A stretch of 64,000 bases of DNA from Nocardioides pocheonensis (GCF_003725535.1 NZ_RJSF01000007.1:233-64232); one strand, 5' to 3'. Positions 18,097 to 26,200 are shown, numbered from the stretch's first letter. Made by a program: numbers and translations. Notes: generated from the letters alone by a model not told the origin.

Positions 18097-18466
18097 GGAG
18101 CACCGCCGTGGCCGCGCCGAGCACCTTCTCCCCACCGCACGTGACCGTGAGCAGGACGGTGCCGTCGTCGCGCTGCTCACCGACGACGACCACCTCGGTG
18201 CCCTCGGCGGGGACGACGACCGGACGGGTGAACTTCGCGCCGATCTGCTTGATCCGTCCGGGCTCGCCGACCTCCTCGTCGACGTACCGGGCGGCGAGGG
18301 CGAGGGTGTACATGCCGTGCGCGATGACGTCGGGCAGGCCGACGCTGCGGGCGACCGCCTCGTCCTGGTGGATCGGGTTGGGGTCGCCGCTCGCCTCGGC
18401 GTACGCGACCAGGTCGGCGCGCGTGATCCGGTAGGTCCGCTCCTGCCAGCCTGCAGCCACGGTCAC
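18089..18466 (-). CDS. MaoC-type (R)-hydratase, HadB-like subunit
   Basis: 125 aa hot-dog fold. The hydratase-2 motif with the catalytic Asp/His appears as ASGDPNPIHQDEAVARSVGL, then VIAHGMYTLALAARYVD. HadB-type proteins are the catalytic partner of a HadA-like subunit in (3R)-hydroxyacyl-ACP dehydratase. GTG at 18466 overlaps the stop of the HadA-like gene as GTGA, implying a heterodimer. In mycobacteria this pair acts in FAS-II/mycolate synthesis; the role in a non-mycolate genus is unknown. Confidence 0.85.
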   Translation of the reverse strand: MTVAAGWQERTYRITRADLVAYAEASGDPNPIHQDEAVARSVGLPDVIAHGMYTLALAARYVDEEVGEPGRIKQIGAKFTRPVVVPAEGTEVVVVGEQRDDGTVLLTVTCGGEKVLGAATAVLRG

Positions 18467-18870
18467 TCCCCCGCCTTGTGCACGAGCGTGGCCTCGGCGG
18501 TGCACACCAGGGCGCCGTCGGCGTCGGTGATCGCGCTCGAGGTGGTGATGATGTCGGCGCCGCCGATCTGGCGCAGACCGGTGACGGTGAGCTCCGCCCG
18601 CAGCCGGTCGCCGGGGCGGGTGGGGCGCTCGTGGACGAACTTCTGCTGCCCGTGCACGACGTGGTGCAGCTCGATGCCGACGTCCGGGTCGGACATCAGG
18701 CCCTGCATCGCCTCGAAGGCCACCACGATGGGGAAGGTGGCGGGCGCCGGGTCGCCCGGGGCGTACGGCGTGCCGGTGGCGGCCGCGAACGCGGCGACCC
18801 GTTCCTCGGTGACCTCGAAGTCCTGGGTCGGGGGGAACGTCCGGCCGGACAACGACGGGTCGACGGGCAT
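18463..18870 (-). CDS. FAS1-type dehydratase N-terminal domain protein, HadA-like subunit
   Basis: 135 aa hot-dog domain related to HadA/HadC (MaoC-dehydratase N-terminal family). Shows FEVTEERVAAFAAATGTPYA and the central helix region ATFPIVVAFEAMQGLM, then VHGQQKFVHERPTRPGDRL. It lacks the catalytic Asp/His motif, as expected of the non-catalytic subunit. The ATG at 18870 is used; the open frame continues upstream but runs through the tandem repeats and rpmG, so longer starts are implausible. Coupled to the HadB-like gene. Confidence 0.85.
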   Translation of the reverse strand: MPVDPSLSGRTFPPTQDFEVTEERVAAFAAATGTPYAPGDPAPATFPIVVAFEAMQGLMSDPDVGIELHHVVHGQQKFVHERPTRPGDRLRAELTVTGLRQIGGADIITTSSAITDADGALVCTAEATLVHKAGE

Positions 18871-18891
18871 GGTGGTCACGCTACCGGGCGG

Positions 18892-18964
18892 GGTTTCGGC
18901 AGGCTCAACCACCGTGCGCAAGGGCTCGACCACCGTGCGCAAGGGCTCGACCACCGTGCGCAAA
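18892..18964. repeat. Dispersed 22-bp repeat followed by three 21-bp tandem copies
   Basis: Positions 18892-18913 match the dispersed element GGTTTCGGCAGGCTCAACCA(CC) seen at 35.5 and 45.6 kb. Its right half then recurs as three tandem 21-bp units at 18902, 18923 and 18944 (GGCTCRACCACCGTGCGCAA plus one base), nearly identical. They lie just upstream of the hadA-like ATG, between it and the rpmG terminator. Confidence 0.8.
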
Positions 18965-18990
18965 GAGCTCGACCCCCATGGGGTGAAACG

Positions 18991-19024
18991 CGAGAGCGGC
19001 CCCCCGGACGGGGAGCCGCTCTCG
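18991..19024 (-). terminator. Hairpin terminator after rpmG
   Basis: CGAGAGCGGC (18991-19000) pairs perfectly with GCCGCTCTCG (19015-19024), with a further CCCC/GGGG inside. It starts 23 bases past the rpmG stop on the minus strand, so rpmG is probably transcribed apart from hadA. Confidence 0.75.
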
Positions 19025-19046
19025 TGGAACGTCGGGCGCGGAGACC

Positions 19047-19217
19047 TCAGCGGGTCTCGCGGTGAGCCGTGTGCGTGCGACAACGCGGGCAGAACTTCTT
19101 CAGCTCCATGCGGTCCGGGTCGTTGCGACGGTTCTTCTTGGTGATGTAGTTGCGTTCCTTGCATTCCACGCACGCCAAGGTGATCTTGGGTCGGACGTCG
19201 GAGCTCTTGCTGGCCAC
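19047..19217 (-). CDS. rpmG: 50S ribosomal protein L33, zinc-ribbon form
   Basis: 56 aa: begins [20 protein letters not shown] and contains [20 protein letters not shown]. Two CxxC pairs (CVEC, CPRC) make this the zinc-binding version, the one repressed under zinc starvation by Zur in many actinobacteria when a Cys-free copy exists. GTG at 19217 has GGAAGAAGG upstream. It follows tRNA-Met by 74 bases. Confidence 0.95.
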   Translation of the reverse strand: MASKSSDVRPKITLACVECKERNYITKKNRRNDPDRMELKKFCPRCRTHTAHRETR

Positions 19218-19291
19218 GGTGTGCCTTCTTCCTTGCCTGCGGGTCTTGCGGTGCTGTTCGGCCTGACTTGCTGGGTCTCTCGGCCAGGGAG

Positions 19292-19365
19292 TAGCGGGGG
19301 CGGGGCTCGATCCCGCGACCTCACGATTATGAGTCGTGCGCTCTAACCAGCTGAGCTACCCCGCC
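19292..19365 (-). tRNA. tRNA-Met (anticodon CAU), elongator type
   Basis: 74-nt minus-strand cloverleaf starting GGCGGGG, with D-arm TAGCTCAGCTGGTTAGAGC, anticodon stem-loop ACGACTCATAATCGT, and T-arm CGGGATCGAGCCCCG; the first acceptor pair is G-U and the discriminator is A. It has the elongator rather than the initiator pattern. CCA is not encoded. Confidence 0.93.
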
Positions 19366-19399
19366 TCGGCAACGATCACGCTCCCGTGATCATTCCCCG

Positions 19400-19472
19400 A
19401 GCCCCTTTACGGAATCGAACCGTAGACCTTCTCCTTACCATGGAGACGCTCTGCCGACTGAGCTAAAGGGGC
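19400..19472 (-). tRNA. tRNA-Thr (anticodon GGU)
   Basis: 73-nt minus-strand cloverleaf: acceptor GCCCCTT/AAGGGGC, D-arm TAGCTCAGTCGGCAGAGC, anticodon stem TCTCC/GGAGA around ATGGTAA, and T-arm ACGGTTCGATTCCGT, discriminator U. It precedes tRNA-Met and rpmG, the usual actinobacterial order. Confidence 0.94.
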
Positions 19473-19532
19473 CTGGCCCTCTTCGGGCCGACGTGAAGGA
19501 TACACAGCCCCGGGGTGATAGATGAAATCGAG

Positions 19533-20963
19533 TCAGAGGTCCTGGATCCGCCGGAACGGGCGTGCTGCCTCGAGCTCGTAGGCCACCTCGAGCAGCCGCG
19601 CCTCGTGGCCCTGCGACGAGGTGATCTGCACCCCGATCGGCAGTCCGTCGGAGTCCGCGCCCATCGGCAGCGAGATCCCCGGGTCGCCCGTCGCGTTCTG
19701 GAGCGGGGTGAAGTTCGCGAGGTGGATCAGCCGGTCGATCACCACCTCGTAGGGCTGCGACGGGTCGAGCCAGCCGAGCTCCGGCGTGGGCAGCGCGAGG
19801 ACGGGGGTGAGGGCGGCGTCGTACTGGCGGAAGAAGCGGGCGGAGACGTACTTCGACAGCGCGAGCCGGCCCAGCGTCTTGGGCAGGCGGTAGGTCTTGC
19901 GCAGGCCGTGCCGCGCGAGGCCGCGGCTGAGGTTGTCGGTCAGCCGCCGGTCGAAGGACGGGTCGAGCGTGCGCTTGCCCGTGGTGAGCAGGTACGTCGC
20001 CAGCAGGCTCCAGTAGGACAGGAAGTCCTCGACGAACGACTCGGGCACCGGTGCGTCGACCTGCTCGACGTGGTGGCCGAGCGACTCCAGCAGGGCCGCG
20101 GTGTCTCGGACGGTGTCGGCCACCTGCGGGTCGGTGTGCAGGTCGCCGACCGAGTCGATCACCATTGCGATCCGCAGGCGCTTGCGGCCCGGGCCCGTCA
20201 CGTCGCCGATCGGCGGCAGGGAGAGGTTGCGGTAGTGCTTCTCGGACTCGCGGAGGAACGCCGCGGTGTCGCGGACGCTGCGGGTGACCACCCCGTCGGC
20301 GACGATCCGTACAGGCATCTCGCGCAGTGCCTTGTCCTGGGGCACGCGGCCGCGGCTCGGCTTGAGCCCGACCAGGCCGTTGCAGCCCGCCGGGATCCGG
20401 ATCGAGCCGCCACCGTCGTTGGCATGCGCGAGCGGCAGGGCGCCGGAGGCGACGAAGACCGCCGCTCCCGCCGACGATGCACCCGAGGAGTGCCCGGTGT
20501 GCCACGGGTTGCGGACCGGGTCACCCACGGCGAACTCCGCGCTGGCGCTGAACCCGAACTCCGAGAGCTGCGACTTGCCGAGGTTGACCAGGCCCTGGCC
20601 GCGGAGCATCGCGGCGAAGTCACCGTCGGAGACGGCCGGCCGGGCGACGTACGCCGTGCAGCCCTGCTGGGTGGGCAGGCCCTCGACGTCGGAGTTGTCC
20701 TTGACCAGCGTCGGCACGCCGGTGAAGAACCGCTCCCCCGGCTTCGCCGCGCGGGCCTGCTCCCGCGCCCGCTCGAAGTCGGCGCAGGCGAGCCCGTTGA
20801 GCACCGGCTGCAGCCGCTCGATCCGGGCGATCGCGGCGTCGACGGCCTCGAGCGGCGAGATCCGCCCGGCACGGATCTCCTCGGCCAGGCCGACCGCGTC
20901 GTGCTCGCCGAGCGCGTCGTCGCCGAACGCGTGCACCCGCGTGCGGATGGGGGTCTGGGTCAT
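19533..20963 (-). CDS. Amidase signature family hydrolase
   Basis: 476 aa. The Ser-cisSer-Lys triad is visible: Lys88 in TLVKDNSD, the cis-Ser pair in SSGASSAGAA (about 163-164), and the nucleophile Ser187 in NDGGGSIRIPAG. The fold and length fit acyl-amide hydrolases. It could hydrolyse aliphatic or aryl amides; it is not GatA, since no GatB/GatC genes are near and the N-terminus differs. It stands alone, 60 bases upstream of the tRNA-Thr end, on the same strand. Confidence 0.9.
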   Translation of the reverse strand: MTQTPIRTRVHAFGDDALGEHDAVGLAEEIRAGRISPLEAVDAAIARIERLQPVLNGLACADFERAREQARAAKPGERFFTGVPTLVKDNSDVEGLPTQQGCTAYVARPAVSDGDFAAMLRGQGLVNLGKSQLSEFGFSASAEFAVGDPVRNPWHTGHSSGASSAGAAVFVASGALPLAHANDGGGSIRIPAGCNGLVGLKPSRGRVPQDKALREMPVRIVADGVVTRSVRDTAAFLRESEKHYRNLSLPPIGDVTGPGRKRLRIAMVIDSVGDLHTDPQVADTVRDTAALLESLGHHVEQVDAPVPESFVEDFLSYWSLLATYLLTTGKRTLDPSFDRRLTDNLSRGLARHGLRKTYRLPKTLGRLALSKYVSARFFRQYDAALTPVLALPTPELGWLDPSQPYEVVIDRLIHLANFTPLQNATGDPGISLPMGADSDGLPIGVQITSSQGHEARLLEVAYELEAARPFRRIQDL

Positions 20964-21035
20964 GGGCAGAAGGTATCCGGCCCCGAGGGCCGGCGGATCC
21001 TCCCACGGTCGGAGGTTTGGGGCCGTTTCTCCCTA

Positions 21036-21087
21036 CTCGACGGGCGCGAATCCCCAACTCGAGGGGCACGAACCCCCAACTCAACGG
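21036..21087. repeat. 22-bp tandem repeat at the end of the lrgB-like gene
   Basis: Units CTCGACGGGCGCGAATCCCC(AA) and CTCGAGGGGCACGAACCCCC(AA) are adjacent, followed by a third partial copy CTCAACGG that enters the 3' end of the lrgB-like gene. Three mismatches separate the first two units. No function is apparent. Confidence 0.7.
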
Positions 21088-21809
21088 AGCAGGAGCAGGA
21101 GGAGGGGGACGAGGAGGCTGGTGGCGAGGGCGGTGAGGGCCATCGAGAGCGCGCTGAAGGCCCCTTCGGTGCGGCTCTCCTGGAGGGCCCGGGAGGTGCC
21201 GATCCCGTGGGACGCGGCGCCGAGGGCGATGCCGCGGGCGCGGAGGTCGCGCACGCCGAGCCGGTCCAGCACCCACGGGCCGACGACCGCGCCGGTGATG
21301 CCCGCGATGATCGTGAGCGCTGCCGTCAGCGCGGGGATCCCGCCGATCTGCGCGGACACCGCCAGCGAGACCGGCGTGGTGGCCGCCTTGGGTGCCATGG
21401 TCAGCTGGAGCGTCCGGCCGGCGCCGGCGAGGCGGGTGACCAGCACGGCGGAGCAGATCGAGACCACGGCACCGACGACGACACCGGTCAGGATCGGTAC
21501 GGCGGCCCGGCGGACGAGGTGCCACTCCTCGTGGAGCGGGAGGGCCAGCGCGACGGTGGCCGGCCCGAGCCAGAAGGCGACGAACCGGCCGCCGTTCAGG
21601 TAGTCGCCGTACGGAACGTCGGCGAGCAGCAGCGCGCCGCCGACCAGCACGACCGCGACCAGGACCGGTTGCAGCAGCGCGTTGCCGGTACGCCGGTGCA
21701 CCCACCGGCCGGCGGCGTACGCACCGACGGTGAGGGTGAGACCCAGGAGCGGTGACGTGGTCAGCCAGGTCCAGGTCTCGTGGGGGTGCCAGCCGACGAG
21801 CGGGATCAC
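21081..21809 (-). CDS. LrgB/CidB-family membrane protein
   Basis: 242 aa, about seven hydrophobic helices. Family features include APKAATTPVSLAVSAQIGGI and the C-terminal LGAASHGIGTSRAL, both characteristic of LrgB/PlsE-type proteins. LrgAB/CidAB modulate murein hydrolase activity or transport small metabolites (pyruvate, glycolate) depending on species. GTG at 21809 overlaps the LrgA-like stop (GTGA). The 3' end lies in a short tandem repeat. Confidence 0.88.
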   Translation of the reverse strand: MIPLVGWHPHETWTWLTTSPLLGLTLTVGAYAAGRWVHRRTGNALLQPVLVAVVLVGGALLLADVPYGDYLNGGRFVAFWLGPATVALALPLHEEWHLVRRAAVPILTGVVVGAVVSICSAVLVTRLAGAGRTLQLTMAPKAATTPVSLAVSAQIGGIPALTAALTIIAGITGAVVGPWVLDRLGVRDLRARGIALGAASHGIGTSRALQESRTEGAFSALSMALTALATSLLVPLLLLLLR

Positions 21810-22177
21810 CGCGCACTCCGTCCGAGCAGCCGGGTCAGCCCACCGACCACGACGCCGGTCGCCGCGAGGCCGAGCAGCCAGGACAGCCAGAGACCGGCCG
21901 CGAGCGGGAGCGCGTCATGGCGCAGGGTGTCCAGGTAGGCGACGATCCCGACGCCGGCCGGCACGAACAGCAGCTGCAGGTGTCTCAGCAGGAGCGCGGG
22001 ACCGCGGACGAGGGCCGACGAGGGTCGGGGACGACGGATCCGCAGCACCAGCAGGAACACCAGCATCCCGAGCACCGGCCCGGGGACCTCCAGGCCGAGG
22101 AGGCGGACCACGACCTCTCCGACCAGCTGGCAGGAGAGCAGGACGAGCACGCCCTTGAGCACGGGGAGGTCGGACAC
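21806..22177 (-). CDS. LrgA/CidA-family holin-like membrane protein
   Basis: 123 aa with four predicted helices and the family motif EVPGPVLGMLVFLLVLRIRR (residues ~29-48), followed by LLRHLQLLFVPAGVGIV. It is the small partner of the downstream LrgB-like protein, to which it is coupled by a GTGA overlap. Start GTG at 22177. No LytS/LytR two-component genes are nearby, so control is not evident. Confidence 0.85.
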   Translation of the reverse strand: MSDLPVLKGVLVLLSCQLVGEVVVRLLGLEVPGPVLGMLVFLLVLRIRRPRPSSALVRGPALLLRHLQLLFVPAGVGIVAYLDTLRHDALPLAAGLWLSWLLGLAATGVVVGGLTRLLGRSAR

Positions 22178-22204
22178 GGCCAGGATTGTCCCAGCCCGGT
22201 CAGG

Positions 22205-22795
22205 TCAGGCGGGCCAGCGTCCGGAGACACCGCGACGGAAGCAGCCGACGAGGTGCGTGTCGACCAGACCGGTCGCCTCCATGAGCGCGTACATCGTGGT
22301 CGGGCCGACGAAGGCGAAGCCGCGCTTCTTCAGCGCCGTGGAGAGCGCCTTCGACTCGGGCGACGAGCCCGGCAGCTCGCTGGTGTCGGCCGGGGTGGGC
22401 GTCACGTCGGGCGCGTGGCCGACGATGAAGTCCTCCAGCCCGCCGTCGTCACGCAGCGCGATCGTGGCCCGGGCGTTGCGCCGCGCGGCCTCGATCTTGG
22501 CGCGGTTGCGGACGATGCCCGGGTCGGCCATCAGCCGCTCGACGTCCGCATCGGAGAGCGCCGCGACCCGGTCGACGTCGAAGCCGTGGAAGACCTCGCG
22601 GTAGCGCTCCCTCTTGTTGAGGATCGTCAGCCAGGACAGCCCGGCCTGGAAGCCCTCGAGGCAGAGCCGTTCGAAGAGTGCCGACTCACCCCGGACCGGA
22701 ACGCCCCACTCGGTGTCGTGGTAGCTGCGCAGCGGCTCGGTCTCGCCCCACGGGCAGCGGGCGAGACCGTCACCGCTCAGGACCACCGTGCTCAT
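22205..22795 (-). CDS. tag: DNA-3-methyladenine glycosylase I
   Basis: 196 aa. Zinc ligands are present: Cys in LARCPWG, His in YHDTEWGVPV, and the C-terminal His/Cys in DTHLVGCF. The helix-hairpin region LTILNKRERYREVF and the 3mA-pocket Glu/Tyr context fit Tag, which removes 3-methyladenine from alkylated DNA. ATG at 22795 starts MSTVVLSGDGLARCPW, correct for the family; upstream in-frame codons overlap the pirin gene. Gap to pirin is 10 bases. Confidence 0.93.
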   Translation of the reverse strand: MSTVVLSGDGLARCPWGETEPLRSYHDTEWGVPVRGESALFERLCLEGFQAGLSWLTILNKRERYREVFHGFDVDRVAALSDADVERLMADPGIVRNRAKIEAARRNARATIALRDDGGLEDFIVGHAPDVTPTPADTSELPGSSPESKALSTALKKRGFAFVGPTTMYALMEATGLVDTHLVGCFRRGVSGRWPA

Positions 22796-22805
22796 TCCTG
22801 CGGGC

Positions 22806-23708
22806 TCATCCGCGCTCGACCATGCGGGCGTTCGGCAGCACCGGAGCGGGCAGCGGCGGGAGCGGGTCGGCCTCGGGCAGGGAGAACCGGTCGTCACTGC
22901 CCTCGTCGAGCAGCCGCTGCCACTGGGCGCGGTAGCCGACGACCTCGTCGTGCTCGCGACCGATGAAGTTCCACCACATCACGATGCGCTCACCGAACGG
23001 CGGGCCACCGAGCAGGAGCAGGAGGGCGTCCTCGGCCGCGACCACCTCGATCGCGTCCCGCCCGGGCTCGAGGTAGCCGAGCTCGTGGGCCTTGAGCGCC
23101 TCGTCGCCGATGGTGAGGCTCCCGGAGTCGAGCAGGATGCCGTGCTCGTACGCCGGGTCGACCGGCACCCGCAGGGTCGTGCCGGCCGCGAGCCGCAGCT
23201 CGGCACCGAGGAGCGGACTGTAGGTGCGCACCGGGGAGGTGGAGCCGAGCAGCGAGCCGAGGAACACCCGCGCCTCCCACCCCTCGCCGGAGACCGGCTC
23301 GGGCACGTGGTGCTCGAAGGCCGGGTCGACCTGCCGGTCGGCGTCGGGCAGGGCCAGCCAGAGCTGGGCGCCGTGGAGGACGGTGGTGCCGGGGGTGGAG
23401 TACTCGGAGTGGCTGATCCCCCGGCCGGCCGTCATCAGGTTGAGCTCGCCGGGGCGCACGAAGGCGTGGTGACCCGCCGAGTCACGGTGCTCGATCTCGC
23501 CGCTGAACAGCCAGCTCGCGGTCTGCAGGCCGGTGTGCGGGTGGGGCGGCACGACCATGCCGCCCTGCTCGCCCACGTCGTCGGGACCGTAGTGGTCGAG
23601 GAAGCACCAGGCGCCCACGAAGGTGCGGTGCCGCTGGGGCAGCGTGCGTCGCACGGTCATCGCTCGCACGCCGCCCAGGGGGACGTCGCGCGGGGTCAGG
23701 ATCTCCAT
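22806..23708 (-). CDS. Pirin family protein
   Basis: 300 aa bicupin. The N-terminal pirin domain has FVGAWCFLDHYGPDDV and the metal-binding His cluster PPHPHTGLQTASWLFSGEIE HRD, with AGRGISHSEY further on; the C-terminal domain contains GILLDSGSLTIGD and LLGGPPFGERIVMWWNF. Pirins bind Fe or Mn; some have quercetinase activity, others regulate metabolism. ATG at 23708 chosen as MEILTPRDVPLGG, the usual start; the open frame continues into the helicase gene. Confidence 0.9.
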   Translation of the reverse strand: MEILTPRDVPLGGVRAMTVRRTLPQRHRTFVGAWCFLDHYGPDDVGEQGGMVVPPHPHTGLQTASWLFSGEIEHRDSAGHHAFVRPGELNLMTAGRGISHSEYSTPGTTVLHGAQLWLALPDADRQVDPAFEHHVPEPVSGEGWEARVFLGSLLGSTSPVRTYSPLLGAELRLAAGTTLRVPVDPAYEHGILLDSGSLTIGDEALKAHELGYLEPGRDAIEVVAAEDALLLLLGGPPFGERIVMWWNFIGREHDEVVGYRAQWQRLLDEGSDDRFSLPEADPLPPLPAPVLPNARMVERG

Positions 23709-23745
23709 GGATCCAGCCTGCCACGCAGCAGCGACAGCCCGACGG

Positions 23746-25179
23746 TCAGCGAGCTCCGCGGCTGAAGCTCGCGGGGCTGTGGTTGCCGCCCCCGGACCCG
23801 TTGCCCCGGCGCGCGCGGCCGGCACCGCTCTTCTGCCCGCCACCGGCGCGACCTGCGCCGCGGCCCGGCTTCTGGGCGGTCTGCTGGGCCTGGCCGCGGC
23901 TGCCCGAGCGGCGGCGGTTGCCGCCGCCGGAGCGACCCGGGCCACTGGACCCGGAGCCGCTGCCCGCCTCGACGGCCAGGCCGCCGGCGACGAGCACCCG
24001 CTCGCCCGGAGCCAGCGTGCGCAGGATCGCGTGGCCGGGTCCGGAGACCTTGGTCGTCGTGGGGTTGATCCCGGCGGCGCGGGTGAGCGCGCGCACGTCG
24101 CGGACCTGCTGGTCGGTCATCAGCGTGATCACCTTGCCGGCCGCACCGGCGCGGGCGGTGCGCCCGGAACGGTGCAGGTAGGCCTTGTGCTCGGCCGGCG
24201 GGTCGGCGTGCACGACCAGCGCCACGTCGTCGACGTGGATGCCGCGGGCGGCGATGTCGGTGGCGACCAGCGTCGTGGCCTTGCCCGAGTGGAACGCGTC
24301 CATGTTGCGGGTGCGGGCGTTCTGGGCGAGGTTGCCGTGCAGCTCGACGGTCGGTACGCCGCGGGCGTTGAGCTGGCGGGCCAGTGCCTTCGCGCCGTGC
24401 TTGGTGCGGGTGAAGACCACCGTGCGGCCGGGAGCGCTGGCCAGGTCGACCAGCACCGGCACGCGCTGCTCGTGCTGCACGTGCAGCACGTGGTGCTCCA
24501 TCGCGGCGACCGGCGAGGACGCCGAGTCGGCCTCGTGCGTGACGGGGTCGGTCAGGAACCGCTTGACCAGGACGTTCACGGCGTTGTCGAGCGTGGCCGA
24601 GAAGAGCAGTCGCTGGCTGTTGCGCGGGGTCTGCTCGAGCAGGCGACGCACGGCGGGCAGGAAGCCCAGGTCGGCCATGTGGTCGGCCTCGTCGAGCACC
24701 GTGACCTCGACGCCGCCGAGGTCGCAGGCGCCCTGCTTGATGAGGTCCTCGAGGCGGCCGGGGCAGGCGATGAGGACGTCGACGCCGGCCCGGAGTGCCT
24801 GGACCTGGGGGTTCTGGCCGACGCCGCCGAAGACGGTGCGGCTGCGCAGGCCGTGGGCGGCGGCGAGGGGGGCGAGGGCCTCGTCGATCTGCGAGACCAG
24901 CTCGCGGGTCGGGGCGAGGATGAGGGCACGCGGGCGCTTCGGCGTACGGCGGGCGCCGGAGGCGACCAGGCGCGCGACCACCGGCAGCAGGAACCCGTAG
25001 GTCTTGCCGGAGCCGGTGCGGCCGCGGCCGAGCACGTCGCGCCCGGCCAGGGAGTCGGGCAGCGTGGCTGCCTGGATGGGAGTCGGGGAGGTGATGCCGC
25101 GGGCGCCGAGCACGTCGGCAAGGGTCGCGGGCACACCGAGATCGATGAAAGAGGTCGTAGACAAGGAGGAATCACTCAC
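23746..25179 (-). CDS. DEAD-box ATP-dependent RNA helicase (RhlE-like)
   Basis: 477 aa. Q motif PTPIQAATLP, Walker A RGRTGSGKT, motif Ia APTRELV, DEAD as LDEADHM, SAT as FSATLD, and motif VI HRSGRTARAG all present in order. The last ~90 residues are Gly/Arg/Ser-rich (GRGAGRAGGGQKS-type), an RNA-binding tail typical of cold-shock or ribosome-assembly helicases. The start is GTG at 25179. A perfect hairpin lies in the upstream leader. Probably unwinds structured RNA; specific target unknown. Confidence 0.93.
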   Translation of the reverse strand: MSDSSLSTTSFIDLGVPATLADVLGARGITSPTPIQAATLPDSLAGRDVLGRGRTGSGKTYGFLLPVVARLVASGARRTPKRPRALILAPTRELVSQIDEALAPLAAAHGLRSRTVFGGVGQNPQVQALRAGVDVLIACPGRLEDLIKQGACDLGGVEVTVLDEADHMADLGFLPAVRRLLEQTPRNSQRLLFSATLDNAVNVLVKRFLTDPVTHEADSASSPVAAMEHHVLHVQHEQRVPVLVDLASAPGRTVVFTRTKHGAKALARQLNARGVPTVELHGNLAQNARTRNMDAFHSGKATTLVATDIAARGIHVDDVALVVHADPPAEHKAYLHRSGRTARAGAAGKVITLMTDQQVRDVRALTRAAGINPTTTKVSGPGHAILRTLAPGERVLVAGGLAVEAGSGSGSSGPGRSGGGNRRRSGSRGQAQQTAQKPGRGAGRAGGGQKSGAGRARRGNGSGGGNHSPASFSRGAR

Positions 25180-25202
25180 TGTGTGGGTGTCTCACCACAG
25201 CC

Positions 25203-25222
25203 GTGACGAGCGTTCTCGTCAC
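25203..25222 (-). promoter_or_regulatory. Hairpin in the helicase 5' leader
   Basis: GTGACGAG-CGTT-CTCGTCAC is a perfect 8-bp stem with a 4-base loop, 24 bases upstream of the helicase GTG. The 199-base interval 25180-25378 also has to hold the promoters of the helicase and of the divergent methyltransferase. A leader structure near the start could couple helicase translation to temperature or to its own activity; this is inference. Confidence 0.4.
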
Positions 25223-25378
25223 TGGGAGGCCGGTGTGGAGCACCCGTTGCGGGGCTGCAACACACCATCAGGACCGAGGTAAGACTGGGCGGTCCTTGTG
25301 CTTCGAGACTACGGCATGGGTCTCGGTTCCGGAGAATCGTCGTGGCGCGGCGGCGTGTGACCTGCGACTCTCGCTGGC

Positions 25379-26191
25379 GTGACCACCTCGGGCCCTTCCT
25401 TCGACGACGTCGTCGCGACGCTCCGCGCGGCCGGCTGCGTGTACGCCGAGGAGGAGGCCGAGCTCATCCTCGAGGAGCCCGGCGATCCCGCGGCCCGGAT
25501 CGCCCGTCGTGTGGCCGGCGAGCCCCTGGAGTGGGTGCTCGGGTGGGCGGAGTTCGCCGACCAGCGCATCGTCGTGCGCCCGGGCGTGTTCGTCCCGCGC
25601 CGGCGGACCGAGCTGCTCGCCGCCGAGACGATCGCTCGCCTGCGCCCCGCGTCGGTCGCGGTCGAGCTCTGCTGCGGGGCGGCCCCGGTCGCCGCGGCGG
25701 TGCTCGAGGAGGTGCCCTTCGTCGAGGTGCACGCCGCCGACCTCGACGCGGTCGCGGTCGCCTGCGCCCGGGAGAACGTGCCGAACGGCAACGTGCACCA
25801 GGGCGATCTGTACGACGCCCTGCCGGGCTCGTTGCGCGGCCGGATCGACGTACTGGCCGCGAACACGCCGTACGTGCCCTCCGACGAGGTCACGCTCATG
25901 CCGGCCGAGGCGCGCGACCACGAGCCGGCGCACACCCTCGACGGCGGTCCGGACGGCCTCGACCTGCTCCGCCGGATCAGCGCGGGCGCGCGCGAATGGC
26001 TCGCGCCCGGCGGACACGTGCTGATCGAGGTGAGCGAGCGTCAGCTGCCGGTGGCGATGGCCGTGTTCGAGGGGGACGGCCTCGAGGCGTCCTCCGCGCA
26101 CAGTGCGGAGCTCGAGGCCACCGTGGTGATCGGGCGGTCCGGCCAGCAGGGTGTCGCGGGAGGTCCGTCCGCAGGCCGCGGACGGGTCTAG
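25379..26191 (+). CDS. PrmC/HemK-related N5-glutamine methyltransferase-like protein
   Basis: 270 aa. The SAM motif I is VELCCGAAPVAAAVLEE (about 95-111), preceded by FVPRRRTELL, and the catalytic tetrad is NTPY at residues 162-165 in place of the usual NPPY. PrmC methylates Gln in release factors. The altered tetrad and odd position suggest a paralogue rather than PrmC itself, which normally follows prfA. GTG at 25379. Target unknown. Confidence 0.75.
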   Translation: MTTSGPSFDDVVATLRAAGCVYAEEEAELILEEPGDPAARIARRVAGEPLEWVLGWAEFADQRIVVRPGVFVPRRRTELLAAETIARLRPASVAVELCCGAAPVAAAVLEEVPFVEVHAADLDAVAVACARENVPNGNVHQGDLYDALPGSLRGRIDVLAANTPYVPSDEVTLMPAEARDHEPAHTLDGGPDGLDLLRRISAGAREWLAPGGHVLIEVSERQLPVAMAVFEGDGLEASSAHSAELEATVVIGRSGQQGVAGGPSAGRGRV

Positions 26192-26200
26192 GGTCGGGAC

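Noticed and set aside
18902-18964. Three 21-bp repeats as a CRISPR array
   Set aside because: The units are directly adjacent with no spacers, and no cas genes are near.
18463-19173. A 236-aa version of the HadA-like protein
   Set aside because: The extra 100 residues run antisense through rpmG, its terminator and the tandem repeats, and no HadA has such a leader.
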